64,000 nt of DNA from assembly GCA_018061965.1 (NCBI GenBank), contig JAGOTG010000003.1:62001-126000 (forward strand), in the 5' to 3' direction. Source of the DNA: Legionellaceae bacterium. Its GTDB lineage: Bacteria > Pseudomonadota > Gammaproteobacteria > Legionellales > Legionellaceae. The notes beneath the pieces are model-generated. The model was not told where the DNA came from. It did no database searches and saw only the letters and a list, made by a program, of their open reading frames with translations. The translations under genes and the position numbers were made by a program. Shown one piece after another: positions 17,356-26,451 of the stretch. The stretch's first letter is position 1; each line of letters starts with the position of its first letter.

Positions 17356-19656
17356 CTAGTTTCCTTTGTTTCCGCGTTTGATAGTGCTATCAATATCACT
17401 GGCTTTCGGAGAAGGCTTCTGAGCAATAATTGGATCCAGCTCCTGCATACCTTTAATTATTCGTTTCATATATGATTGTTTTTTTTGTTGCTCTGGTTGT
17501 TTGTGGATCACAAAACTACCTGTGTCCAACTCCGTATCGACGTCTGCAGGAGGTTTATTATCCTGGAGCATATCTCCTTTTGTAGGAACCCTTACAAAGG
17601 ATCCTGAATCTAATCCCCTATCTGAGTCATGTGGCTGAACATGAGGTGTGAGTGGTACCAGCCTAAAAGTGCTACTATCGAATGGCTCACCGTTGTCTGC
17701 GAATTCATGAGCGTCGATAATATTCTCAATGGGGCTATAATTTGGCGATTCATCCGGCGATGTCGTCAATGAGGAGGAGTTAGGAGATGGTGAGATGGTC
17801 TGAAAGTTCAATAAACCATCTTGACGCATTTGAATATGCCTGAGTTTTTCCATATCAGACGTTTCAATCATTGGAGTGGGCATATCTTCAAGTATTTCAA
17901 AGTACCATTTAATTTTCTCTGGCATGACAGGCAGGGCTGGTAATTCTTCTATTTTAGTCACTTCAGGGATAGGGACACCTAAGAAAGAGCCTGCTAGTCT
18001 CATAGAGCCCGCTTTCTTTCTGTTTTCTGTTGCAATGATCCGATCTATTTTTTGCAAATAGTCTTTTATTTCTTTAGCAGCATGCTCAAAAAATCTGACT
18101 CGTGGGTCTGAATATAGTTCTGTCGTAACGTCTTTTTGCTTTAACTCTCTCCATTGTTGCCGTAATTTGGGGGTAAATTGTTGAGGTGCTTGGATGAGTT
18201 GTCGCATGAGTTCTACTTCTCGCGCATTGCTGAGATTTTCTTGAGGGGATAGTGTTTCGATTTCGGCTAAGAATTTTGAATGTGGCAAATGGATTTTGGT
18301 TAATAAATACTGAAAATGTACAATTTCCATTCTGTCATGCGGATCTGTGCGAGTCAATTCTTGAATCAAAGCGAATAGGTTCTTTTGGGTTCTGCTTGCT
18401 TCACCGAGGATCGAAGTAATCGGCACCCATTCCAGGAACATCTCAGGTGTCAAACCCTCTATATGGATCGATGACATGACAAATTCCTTCAAAGCCATCC
18501 CCATTTGATAAGACATAAAACTTGGCATATCTAATGTGATTCGGAACGCTTTAGTAGGATTAACTGCTGTCATTTGTTTGTTAAAACAGACTCGATATTC
18601 AGGAGGCGAAAAAGTAGGGGTGCTCGAGACTTCATTGCCTTTTGGACTTTTTTTGTTAGTGATGGTTTTGCGATCGCTCACTTTAATGGTTTTGCCATCA
18701 GTTAAGAAATTGGAGAGTTTGATGTCGGGGTGATAATGGCCTGATTCGATGAGTTTTATACAAAAATCACTGAGTTGCAAAAATATGTTTTGGGTTTCTC
18801 GTCGCAAATCATCTGGTGAAAATTCAAGCAGAGAGTAAGCATAATTATCTAACGAGCCTTTTTCTACATATTCACTTAAGACAACAGGGCGATACGTTTC
18901 CAGGTAGCCTTCTTTGAAAGGCAACATCATCACATAATATTCTTCAGAAAAATACTCACTGACTGGATACGTTTGAAGCACTTGCTCATTGACTAATGAG
19001 TTTCGATCTTCTACTCGCAATACCAGTTGTTTGTCTTCTCCTTCTACATTCAAAGTAAAATTGCGATTGTTACCCGTCCTTTCTCCCAATTGATTGGTCT
19101 GAAATGTCTCAAATTCTTGATCAACAGCGCCTCGTAGGGCTTCCATTTTTGCGTAACAAAGTGATAAAAAATATTGGCTTCGGGCGTATTTATCTTGCAA
19201 ATCAAGATCATTGTCAAATTGATGCATAATAATTTTACTATATTGGATATATTTTGTTGTTTCTTCTTCATTTTGGCTATCTGTCGCGTTTGCCAACAAA
19301 GCATTACGCGCTTGGAGTGCAGAAAAATAATCCATATCACTGCTTGGTACGCTGGGAGCATATTGGGTAATGGCAGCAGCAAATTGAATATTCTTTACCA
19401 AAGTCGATCCATCGCGGGAAATACCATAGCGTTGCAGATGGGCTTCAAAGCTTTGTTGTCCCAAGGAATTTCTCCATTCGGTAAGCTCAATGTCTGGTAC
19501 GCAGGTTTCGATATAATGATTTATTTTTTGCAATAAAAAAATTTGTTCTATTCTTGACGTGTCTGCATCGAGTTGATTATAGGCTGTGATCAATTGGGCA
19601 AGCACCGGGTGTCTAGTGGTTGACGATAATTGGATTAGATTTTTCATTTTGCTCAC
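17356..19656 (-). CDS. Large protein with a Ser/Thr-kinase-like domain, 766 aa
   Basis: Residues ~195-460 read as a divergent protein kinase. Visible landmarks are LVLRV at 211-215 (the usual ATP lysine is replaced by Arg214), a hinge-like VVLSEYVEKGSLDNY, the catalytic loop HPDIKLSN (H309, D311, K313, N316), D328 in VSDRK where DFG is expected, STPTFSPPEY (~345-354) like the GTPxYxAPE activation segment, and DPHDRMEI (~438-445) like the C-lobe arginine motif. The first ~190 residues are helical and unrecognised. The C-terminal ~250 residues are Ser/Pro/Asp-rich and probably disordered. No membrane segment. Eukaryote-like kinases of this kind are common among effectors of intracellular bacteria, but export is not shown. 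Confidence 0.75.
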   Translation of the reverse strand: MSKMKNLIQLSSTTRHPVLAQLITAYNQLDADTSRIEQIFLLQKINHYIETCVPDIELTEWRNSLGQQSFEAHLQRYGISRDGSTLVKNIQFAAAITQYAPSVPSSDMDYFSALQARNALLANATDSQNEEETTKYIQYSKIIMHQFDNDLDLQDKYARSQYFLSLCYAKMEALRGAVDQEFETFQTNQLGERTGNNRNFTLNVEGEDKQLVLRVEDRNSLVNEQVLQTYPVSEYFSEEYYVMMLPFKEGYLETYRPVVLSEYVEKGSLDNYAYSLLEFSPDDLRRETQNIFLQLSDFCIKLIESGHYHPDIKLSNFLTDGKTIKVSDRKTITNKKSPKGNEVSSTPTFSPPEYRVCFNKQMTAVNPTKAFRITLDMPSFMSYQMGMALKEFVMSSIHIEGLTPEMFLEWVPITSILGEASRTQKNLFALIQELTRTDPHDRMEIVHFQYLLTKIHLPHSKFLAEIETLSPQENLSNAREVELMRQLIQAPQQFTPKLRQQWRELKQKDVTTELYSDPRVRFFEHAAKEIKDYLQKIDRIIATENRKKAGSMRLAGSFLGVPIPEVTKIEELPALPVMPEKIKWYFEILEDMPTPMIETSDMEKLRHIQMRQDGLLNFQTISPSPNSSSLTTSPDESPNYSPIENIIDAHEFADNGEPFDSSTFRLVPLTPHVQPHDSDRGLDSGSFVRVPTKGDMLQDNKPPADVDTELDTGSFVIHKQPEQQKKQSYMKRIIKGMQELDPIIAQKPSPKASDIDSTIKRGNKGN

Positions 19657-19810
19657 ATGTTACTTGTATATTGCTTAATTATAGACAATATTTTTCATTT
19701 GGCCTTTTTTTTGAACATGGGGATTGTTTTTTTTGCGAATTAACTTGATTAACATTGACGTTCTGAGGGATGATTGTTACCATCATCTCAAAAATTTACG
19801 AGATCAAAAC

Positions 19811-20917
19811 ATGCAATTTATTGACCTAAAAACCCAATTTCAGCGCGTAGAAGAGCAAATGATGGCGCGGATTAAAAAAGTCTTAACGCACGGGGCTTTT
19901 ATTATGGGCCCTGAGGTCGCTAATCTAGAAGCTGCTTTGGCCGAATTTGTTGGTGTGAAACACGCCTTAGGCGTTTCAAGTGGCACTGACGCATTATTGA
20001 TTGCTTTGATGGCATTAGAGGTCGGACCAGGTGATGAAGTCATCACGTCCCCCTTTAGTTTTTTTGCCACCGCGGAAGTGATTCTGCTGTTGGGCGCCAA
20101 ACCTGTTTTTGTAGATATTGATCCCAAGACTTATAATATGAATGCCCATGCTTTGGAAGCAGCCATCAATCCTAGAACCAAAGCCATTATGCCAGTCAGT
20201 CTCTATGGCCAATGTGCTGATTTGACTGCCATCAATGCTATTGCAAGTCGTCATCACCTGCCTGTGATTGAAGACGCTGCTCAAAGTTTTGGTGCAAGTC
20301 ATCATGGCCAAAAATCTTGCTCATTAACCACGATTGCCTGTACCAGCTTTTTCCCATCTAAGCCTTTGGGATGTTACGGAGATGGCGGTGCTTGCTTTAC
20401 GCAAGATGCTGAATTAGCGCAACGCATGGAAGAAATTCGCAATCACGGGCAATCCAAGCGCTATGTGCATACCCGTTTGGGTATCAATGGACGTTTAGAT
20501 ACTCTGCAAGCGGCAATTTTATTGGAGAAAATGCAATTGTTCCCAATAGAAATCGTGATGCGTGCCAAAGTGGCACAGCGTTATGCAGAGCGTTTGCCTA
20601 AGGAAGTCGTGAAACCCTATATTGCCCCGCATAATACCAGTGTTTTTGCTCAGTATACGGTCCAAGTTCACAATCGTGACCGTGTGCAGCAAGTGCTACA
20701 TGAACAAGGAATTCCCACGGCGGTTCATTATCCCATCGGCTTGCATCGCCAAGCCATTATGCAAGCGCTGCATCCCGACCAAGCGGCGTATCCCCATACA
20801 GATTATGCAGCGCAAGTCGTCATGAGTTTGCCTATGCATCCCTATTTGACTGAGCAAGACCAAGATAAAATTTGTGACGCTTTATGTGCAGCGTTGGTCG
20901 ACTACGAACCAGCGTAA
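19811..20917 (+). CDS. DegT/DnrJ/EryC1/StrS-family PLP aminotransferase
   Basis: Sugar aminotransferase of the WbpE/WlbC/DegT type, acting on keto-sugar nucleotides for surface glycans. Signatures: GVSSGTDALLIAL, VITSPFSFFATAE, FVDIDPKTYNM, VIEDAAQSFGA, and the PLP lysine in SFFPSKPLGCYGDGGA. I start at the ATG at 19811 (MQFIDLKTQFQ), the conserved N-terminus; the frame extends upstream to 19724 with untypical residues. Length 368 aa is normal. It stands alone, with no nearby sugar dehydratase, acetyltransferase or glycosyltransferase, so its pathway must be encoded elsewhere. Confidence 0.92.
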   Translation: MQFIDLKTQFQRVEEQMMARIKKVLTHGAFIMGPEVANLEAALAEFVGVKHALGVSSGTDALLIALMALEVGPGDEVITSPFSFFATAEVILLLGAKPVFVDIDPKTYNMNAHALEAAINPRTKAIMPVSLYGQCADLTAINAIASRHHLPVIEDAAQSFGASHHGQKSCSLTTIACTSFFPSKPLGCYGDGGACFTQDAELAQRMEEIRNHGQSKRYVHTRLGINGRLDTLQAAILLEKMQLFPIEIVMRAKVAQRYAERLPKEVVKPYIAPHNTSVFAQYTVQVHNRDRVQQVLHEQGIPTAVHYPIGLHRQAIMQALHPDQAAYPHTDYAAQVVMSLPMHPYLTEQDQDKICDALCAALVDYEPA

Positions 20918-20959
20918 CGTATGCGTTTATCCGAGTCGTGACCGTTAGGAGCGGACATT

Positions 20960-20990
20960 TATGGGTTATCAGTGCCGAGCTTAACCCATA
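20960..20990. other. Hairpin after the aminotransferase gene
   Basis: TATGGGTTA and TAACCCATA form a perfect 9-bp stem with a 13-nt loop, 43 nt past the stop codon. It lacks a T-run, so it is at best a weak terminator or an mRNA-stabilising stem. Confidence 0.4.
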
Positions 20991-21160
20991 AGAGTTGCCC
21001 TTGCTTGCGCACGCCTCGGCTATACTTTAATGACACCTTAATGTTCCCTTAATAAAACTTGTGTACAATGACCGGCAACGGATTTTTTACACAACGGAAA
21101 GTAAAACATAGCTGCATGTTGTTCAAACAAATGACAGTTATTCATGAGGGAGAAGTAATC

Positions 21161-21364
21161 ATGTTGATTTTAACAAGACGTATCGGTGAAACGCTGATCA
21201 TTGGCGACGATGTTAACATTACTGTATTGGGTGTCAAGGGCAATCAAGTGAGATTAGGTATCAATGCGCCTAAAGATGTGTCTGTGCACCGTGAAGAGAT
21301 TTATTTACGTATTCAACAAGAAAAGCAAGATGTTGATGTCGAAGAAGAAGTTGAAGCTATCTAA
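21161..21364 (+). CDS. csrA: Carbon storage regulator CsrA
   Basis: Small RNA-binding protein that represses or stabilises target mRNAs carrying GGA motifs. [17 protein letters not shown] and [25 protein letters not shown] match the family almost throughout; the conserved arginine of VHREEI is present. Length is 67 aa. The start is the ATG at 21161 behind GAGGGAGA; the 34 upstream in-frame codons do not belong to the family. In Legionella-like bacteria CsrA controls the replicative/transmissive switch; that role here is inference. A protease gene starts 4 bp after its stop. Confidence 0.97.
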   Translation: MLILTRRIGETLIIGDDVNITVLGVKGNQVRLGINAPKDVSVHREEIYLRIQQEKQDVDVEEEVEAI

Positions 21365-21368
21365 GTAG

Positions 21369-22445
21369 GTGGCCGTGTTAAAAATTACCGGTAACGTGAG
21401 TCAGTTTTTGTCAAGCAAAAGTATGTATTGCTTTTTTGCCTGTCTATTTGCGACTCACGTTTTTGCTGCTGACATTCAAAATGTAGGTCAAGTCGAACAA
21501 TCGATTCTTTTCGAAAACGGAAAAACCAAATCGATTACCCTGGAAAGCTATGAGCTTTCAGACCGAGCGCAACGCGCACTTTCGATGCCATTCAAGGGAC
21601 AACGTCAATCCGTTGTGAAAAAATCTTTTACTGCAGCACCTCCGCTATTATCCAGCTCTGTACAATTAGGTATGAATACTGTTCCTGTTTTAGAGCAGGG
21701 ACGCCATGGTACTTGTGCCATGTTTGCAGTGACAGCTGCTTTGGATGCCACTTTAAATAAAGGTCAATATACCAGCCAATTATGCCTATTACGCTTAGGA
21801 CAGTACCTTGAAAGAACCAATTGGGTTCCTAGTGGGTGGCAAGGTTTCAGCGGCGCTATTTTATTGGTCGATCGCATCAAGCAAAATGGAATTATTTCCC
21901 TGGAAAATCAAAAACGGTATGGTTGCGGGGGACAATTTTCTTATCCCGAGAAAGATCCGGTGCCAGAGGGAGACATGTCTTTAAAAGATTATCTTAAATA
22001 TCGTGAAGAACTGCCTACAGACAAAGTTGCTTGGTCGTTTTTATGGTCTAAATATGGGTTTTTATTTGAAGAAAATGCGGTAGAAAAAACCAAAATGGCA
22101 TTGAGCAGAGGAAATCGCGTGGTGATTGGGCTGATCTTGGCTAGAGTTTATTTGGGCGTGGCAGGTGCTACAGGAACTCATCATGTTCCAGATGATACAT
22201 GGGTACTGACTCGCGAAATAGAGAATGGAATTGACCGCAATGTAGAAGGTCACGCATTGATTGTGACGGGATATGATGATAAAGCTTATGCGGTTGATCG
22301 AAACGGGGATAAGCATCGCGGGTTATTTACGCTCCGTAACTCTTGGGGCCCCGATGTGGGTGATAAGGGTAACTTTTATATTTCTTATGATTATTATAGC
22401 TGGTTAACGGTTGAGGCAATTCAAATAGGTCGGCCTATTCATTAG
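21369..22445 (+). CDS. Secreted papain-like (C1 family) cysteine protease
   Basis: The catalytic set is complete: QGRHGTCAMFA with Cys116, NVEGHALIVTGYDD with His295, and LRNSWGPDVGDKG with Asn324. A preceding glutamine (QG) fits the oxyanion hole. The N-terminus has a hydrophobic leader (CFFACLFATHVFA) ending near residue 33, followed by a ~65-residue pro-like region. The first possible start is GTG at 21369, 4 bp after csrA; an ATG at 21423 would give a very short leader with no basic residue, so the longer start is favoured. Its location next to csrA suggests shared transcription. The stop codon TAG is itself the first base triplet of a palindromic element. Confidence 0.88.
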   Translation: MAVLKITGNVSQFLSSKSMYCFFACLFATHVFAADIQNVGQVEQSILFENGKTKSITLESYELSDRAQRALSMPFKGQRQSVVKKSFTAAPPLLSSSVQLGMNTVPVLEQGRHGTCAMFAVTAALDATLNKGQYTSQLCLLRLGQYLERTNWVPSGWQGFSGAILLVDRIKQNGIISLENQKRYGCGGQFSYPEKDPVPEGDMSLKDYLKYREELPTDKVAWSFLWSKYGFLFEENAVEKTKMALSRGNRVVIGLILARVYLGVAGATGTHHVPDDTWVLTREIENGIDRNVEGHALIVTGYDDKAYAVDRNGDKHRGLFTLRNSWGPDVGDKGNFYISYDYYSWLTVEAIQIGRPIH

Positions 22446-22587
22446 ACTTCTTGCATAACCTGTGAATTTTGATTTTGTGCAAGGCACAAACATTTCGAGG
22501 AGTGGAGTTTACCTGTGTCAATGAGCACCGCAGAAACGTTTTTAACGCCGCAATAAAAAAAAAGGCGCAGGTTATGCAAGAAGTCTA
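22443..22587. repeat. Palindromic element B, 145 bp with 20-bp perfect inverted ends
   Basis: TAGACTTCTTGCATAACCTG at the left end is the exact reverse complement of CAGGTTATGCAAGAAGTCTA at the right end. The terminal TA at both sides could be a duplicated TA target. It fills the gap between the protease gene and the convergent biotin-ligase gene; the left TAG is the protease stop. The interior (~105 bp) codes for nothing clear. It looks like a non-autonomous insertion element (MITE). Confidence 0.85.
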
Positions 22588-23394
22588 TTAACGTGAAAGC
22601 ACCGATGCTTCTCCGCTAGCAATCTGCCTGAGCACGTGATTCTGATCCAAAACCAGCAACTCTCCTTGCGAATTGATTCCTTGAGCAACCCCTCGAATAA
22701 TTTGATTGCCTTGCAAAATCTCGACATTTTTGCCGTCTAAACAATCAGAGGCATGCCATTGCGAGAGAAAATAGGGAAATCCTGCTGTTTCGAACCGTGT
22801 GATATATTGATGAATATGAGTCAACAATTGAGCAATAAGCTTATTTCTATCCATAGTTTTCTGAGTAATGTCATAGAGCGAACACCATGGTTTGAGCGGT
22901 GCGTTTTCAGATTGATGTGCATGTGAATCGCTATTTACGTTGAGCCCAATTCCTATGATGACATACACGCCTGTAGTAGGGTGCTGAATGGTTTCCAATA
23001 AAATGCCACACAGTTTTTTATCCTGCCAGAGCAAATCATTGGGCCATTTAATCTGGATGCCTTCTGCGATGTTTAAAGACTTCAGCGTTTCTAGTATTGC
23101 AAGACTGATCACGATGCTCAATGTAGATAATAAATTGCTTGGATTGGGAAAATGCCAACGAAAGGAACAGTAAATATTTTCAGCATGTGGTGAGAACCAA
23201 GTACGCTGAAAGCGACCGCGTCCGTGAGTTTGAGTTTCTGCGCAACATAAGGCAATGGCTTCGTGGGTAGTGAGCTCCTTTAGATAGCGATTAGTCGAAT
23301 CGATACTGTCTAAGACATACAACGCCAGCTGCTTATGAAACCCTGCTTGGGTTAGATGCTGTCGAATGATGTGTTCATCTAAAAGCATGAGCAT
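22588..23394 (-). CDS. birA: Biotin--[acetyl-CoA-carboxylase] ligase lacking a DNA-binding domain
   Basis: Activates biotin with ATP and transfers it to the lysine of the AccB carrier. Key segments: VLDSIDSTNRYLKEL, the biotinoyl-AMP loop THGRGRFQRTWFSP, IQIKWPNDLLW with the catalytic lysine, LCGILLE and IGIGLNV. The start is ATG at 23394 or 23388, overlapping the upstream gene by 20 or 14 bp; the frame further upstream is a shadow of that gene. The catalytic domain begins within ~25 residues, so there is no winged-helix repressor domain (about 268 aa against 321 for E. coli BirA). The enzyme therefore cannot act as the biotin-operon repressor. Confidence 0.93.
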   Translation of the reverse strand: MLMLLDEHIIRQHLTQAGFHKQLALYVLDSIDSTNRYLKELTTHEAIALCCAETQTHGRGRFQRTWFSPHAENIYCSFRWHFPNPSNLLSTLSIVISLAILETLKSLNIAEGIQIKWPNDLLWQDKKLCGILLETIQHPTTGVYVIIGIGLNVNSDSHAHQSENAPLKPWCSLYDITQKTMDRNKLIAQLLTHIHQYITRFETAGFPYFLSQWHASDCLDGKNVEILQGNQIIRGVAQGINSQGELLVLDQNHVLRQIASGEASVLSR

Positions 23395-24139
23395 CCTCAG
23401 TAAGAACACGATAGCGCACTGTTTGAATGGCTGGATGATGGCATATTGCTGCAGAGCATGCAATTCTAGGCATGAATGATCGCATATGCCAGGATACCGC
23501 ATGGCGATTATCCATGATGTCATTGTTCTCAGATACCCCCACAGGTACGTCAAAGCTCTTTGTCGGATAGGATAAACCCATCCCACATGCCTTGATAAAG
23601 GCTTCCTTTTGAGCCCAAACATGAAAAAAAGCCAAAGAACGCATGCTAGGTAGCATTTGCGCATAGTCTTGCATTTCTTGCGGAGAAAACATCATATTGC
23701 TGATCCCTTGGAAAGGGCGACCGGAAAAAAATTCAAGGTCTACGCCCAGCGGATAGTGTTGCCCGATTGCTAATAACGCCAAATCTCGAGAATGACTTAA
23801 ATTGAATTGGATTTGACTCGAATGATTGAGATAAGGTTTGCCGTAAGCGTTGGTTGCAAAGTCTAAATCGTGGGGAGAAAGATCGAGGTAACGAGCTAAA
23901 ATCAGGCGTAACAGGGCGCGTGCAATCGTAAACCGTCGTCGATGGCGTTCAAAATGATAGCGTTGCGCGCGCTGTAATTCATCCGTATTTAACAGCGATT
24001 CAGAGCCTGCCCACAGGGTTTCAAGCGGGTATTGCCATATATCTATACGCCGGGTATCCAGGTTAAAATCATGGTCTGGTATAGGAGAAAATGGAAAACG
24101 GGTACCGGTTTGCACGGTCGTAAATGGCATGCCGATCAA
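23375..24139 (-). CDS. Sfp-type 4'-phosphopantetheinyl transferase
   Basis: Transfers phosphopantetheine from CoA to a serine of carrier proteins. The diagnostic motifs are present: PLGVDLEFF (magnesium-binding GVDxE), and FHVWAQKEAFIKACGMGLSYP (WxxKEAxxKxxG). The N-terminal half includes RRFTIARALLRLILARYL, as in Sfp/HetI enzymes. The 254-aa size is the Sfp class rather than the ~125-aa AcpS class. No polyketide or nonribosomal synthetase lies in the window; in the absence of AcpS it might serve fatty acid synthesis. Start is ATG at 24139 or 24130. Confidence 0.9.
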   Translation of the reverse strand: MIGMPFTTVQTGTRFPFSPIPDHDFNLDTRRIDIWQYPLETLWAGSESLLNTDELQRAQRYHFERHRRRFTIARALLRLILARYLDLSPHDLDFATNAYGKPYLNHSSQIQFNLSHSRDLALLAIGQHYPLGVDLEFFSGRPFQGISNMMFSPQEMQDYAQMLPSMRSLAFFHVWAQKEAFIKACGMGLSYPTKSFDVPVGVSENNDIMDNRHAVSWHMRSFMPRIACSAAICHHPAIQTVRYRVLTEDAHAFR

Positions 24140-24206
24140 CAGCTATTTTTGATTTGTTTAGCCAATTATGCTACTTTTTAGCCCTACATACAACTTGGGT
24201 GCCTAA

Positions 24207-25163
24207 ATGAGCCATCAATTTTTAGAATTTGAACAACCTATAGAAGAATTGAACCAAAAAATTGAAGCCCTGCGAATGGTGAGTGCGGGCGAAAACCAAA
24301 TTAATTTGAGTGAGGAAATTACTCGTTTACAAACGAAATCAATGGAATTGACAGAAAATGTGTTTTCACGCCTTGAGCCATGGCAAGTTGCGCAAATGGC
24401 GCGCCATCCATTGCGCCCGCAAACGACTGATTATATTGATTTGATTTTCACCGATTTTGATGAGTTACATGGGGATCGACATAATTCTTCAGCTCCAGCC
24501 ATTATTGGAGGCATCGCGCGTTTGAATGGGGAGCCGGTCATGATTCTCGGCCATCAGAAGGGTAAACGAACCAAAGAAAAAGTCTATCGAAATTTTGGTA
24601 TGGCTAGACCAGAAGAATATCGCAAAGCCTTACGTTTGATGCAATTGGCTGAAAAATTTAAACTTCCTTTGTTTACGTTTATTGATACGGCTGGTGCTTA
24701 TCCAGGTATCGGTGCGGAGGAACGCAATCAATCTGAAGCCATTGCGCGTAATTTACAAGTGATGTCTACGTTAGAAACGCCTATCATTTGCGTGGTAACG
24801 GGGGAAGCCGGTTCTGGTGGGGCTTTGGCCATTGGAGTGGGCGATCGGGTGATCATGCTGCAATATGCCATTTATTCTGTGATTTCTCCTGAAGGTTGTG
24901 CGTCTATTTTATGGAAAGATCCCAGTAAAGCAGCCGACGCAGCGCGAGCCATGGGGATTACTGCCGACCAAATTTTGAAACATGGTCTCATTGACAGTGT
25001 ATTACCAGAGCCTTTAGGGGGCGCGCATCGCGATTTACCTTTGATGGCGTCTACGCTCAAAGATGCGCTGTTGCATGAGGTCTATCAATTAAAAGCGCTC
25101 TCCATACCGGAGTTAATAAGTCGTCGTTATGAAAAGTGGATGGCAATGGGGGCGTGTGAGTAA
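24207..25163 (+). CDS. accA: Acetyl-CoA carboxylase carboxyltransferase subunit alpha
   Basis: Works with AccD to transfer the carboxyl group from biotin to acetyl-CoA, the first step of fatty acid synthesis. The N-terminal coiled region ([19 protein letters not shown]) is followed by the crotonase-like domain with [64 protein letters not shown] and [12 protein letters not shown]. The 318-aa length is standard. Overlaps tilS, as in several gammaproteobacteria where the two genes adjoin. Confidence 0.97.
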   Translation: MSHQFLEFEQPIEELNQKIEALRMVSAGENQINLSEEITRLQTKSMELTENVFSRLEPWQVAQMARHPLRPQTTDYIDLIFTDFDELHGDRHNSSAPAIIGGIARLNGEPVMILGHQKGKRTKEKVYRNFGMARPEEYRKALRLMQLAEKFKLPLFTFIDTAGAYPGIGAEERNQSEAIARNLQVMSTLETPIICVVTGEAGSGGALAIGVGDRVIMLQYAIYSVISPEGCASILWKDPSKAADAARAMGITADQILKHGLIDSVLPEPLGGAHRDLPLMASTLKDALLHEVYQLKALSIPELISRRYEKWMAMGACE

Positions 25164-26451
25164 TCTGCCTATTGTGCATTTAACTCAGGATTGGCAGAGA
25201 CGTTTGAGCCAGTATACGCGGCTGTATATTGGCTATAGTGGTGGGCTTGATTCGACTGTCTTGCTCTCCATCGTGGCCTCTTATCCTGAATTGCAATCCA
25301 AAGTTACCGCTATTCATGTGCATCATGGTTTGAGCCCGCATGCGGATGATTGGGTTGCGCACTGTCAACAATTCTGCCGACTTTTAAATGTGCCCTGTGA
25401 AGTGGTGCGAGTTGCTGTGGTCTCAGGAGCTAATCTTGAAGAACGGGCGAGGACTGCCCGCTATCATGCGTTTGATGCGTTTATAGAAAATCATGATGCT
25501 TTATTGTTAGCACATCATCAAAATGATCAAAGTGAAACGGTATTATTGAATTTATTTCGTGGTGCTGGTCTGGATGGCTTATGCGCGATGCCAGAAGAGC
25601 GTGCTTGTGGAAAAGGGATCCTGATCCGTCCTCTTTTGCATTATCCGCGTCAAGCTCTGTCTGATTATGCGCAACGCAACGCATTGCAGTGGATCGAAGA
25701 TGAAATGAATACCGACTGCGAATGGTCGCGTGTTTATTTACGCCAAAAAATTATTCCTTTATTGCAACTAAAGTGGCCCAATCTTAGCGCCACAGTTGCA
25801 GCGAGTGCACAGCATTGTCAGGATGCCAAAAAAGCATTAGAAGACTGGATGCCGCAGGATTGCCCTGAAATAACGGATAAAAAACTAGAAATAACCGACG
25901 GGTTGCAAGCGGATAGCGTCCGTTGTACCTATTTATTGCGCGTTTGGTTGAAACAGCATTTGCAGCGTCCTCCTTCACGAGCGTGTATTCAACAAATTGT
26001 AAAGACTGTGATTTTCGCTGGTCAGGATGCAACGCCCTCTCTCCAAATCGAAGATTGGACATTGCGACGTTATCAGCAGACATTGTACCTTGTTAAAACC
26101 CAGCCTAATCCCCCTAAGAATTTGCTTTGGCATAATTTTCCCCAGCCTATTGCTTGGTCGGATGAGCAATACGTTATTGCGACGCGTGATGAACAGGGTA
26201 TCTTCATTCCGCATAACAGTTGTATCGAACTCAAAGTGCGTGAAGGAGGGGAAACGTTGCATTGGCATGGTCAGACACAGTCTATGAAAAAACTATTGCA
26301 AACTTGGCATATTCCCCCTTGGCAAAGAGCTTGTTTGCCTTTGGTTTATGTAAATGGCCAATTGATGGCTGTGCCAGATTATGCGCAGAGTGATTGTCTC
26401 TTGTCGGAAGGCCCTGGTGAGCGTTACACTATGGCGACTTCCCAAAAATAA
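25129..26451 (+). CDS. tilS: tRNA(Ile)-lysidine synthase
   Basis: Attaches lysine to C34 of the AUA-reading tRNA-Ile so that it is charged with isoleucine. The PP-loop [13 protein letters not shown] lies near residue 34, with [40 protein letters not shown] and RPLL downstream. The C-terminal TilS domain ends with [11 protein letters not shown] after a [14 protein letters not shown] segment. ATG at 25129 gives a 35-bp overlap with accA; GTG at 25156 would give an 8-bp overlap and is an equally reasonable start. 440 aa is within range. Confidence 0.95.
   Translation: MKSGWQWGRVSNLPIVHLTQDWQRRLSQYTRLYIGYSGGLDSTVLLSIVASYPELQSKVTAIHVHHGLSPHADDWVAHCQQFCRLLNVPCEVVRVAVVSGANLEERARTARYHAFDAFIENHDALLLAHHQNDQSETVLLNLFRGAGLDGLCAMPEERACGKGILIRPLLHYPRQALSDYAQRNALQWIEDEMNTDCEWSRVYLRQKIIPLLQLKWPNLSATVAASAQHCQDAKKALEDWMPQDCPEITDKKLEITDGLQADSVRCTYLLRVWLKQHLQRPPSRACIQQIVKTVIFAGQDATPSLQIEDWTLRRYQQTLYLVKTQPNPPKNLLWHNFPQPIAWSDEQYVIATRDEQGIFIPHNSCIELKVREGGETLHWHGQTQSMKKLLQTWHIPPWQRACLPLVYVNGQLMAVPDYAQSDCLLSEGPGERYTMATSQK

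Noticed and set aside
21059..21160. CsrA with a 34-residue N-terminal extension
   Set aside because: The family starts at MLILTRR, which has its own ribosome site; the upstream codons are leader.
22588..23664. Biotin ligase extended to 358 aa from an upstream start
   Set aside because: The first 90 codons lie antisense-free but in another frame inside the phosphopantetheinyl transferase gene and resemble no ligase domain; the start at 23394 or 23388 fits.
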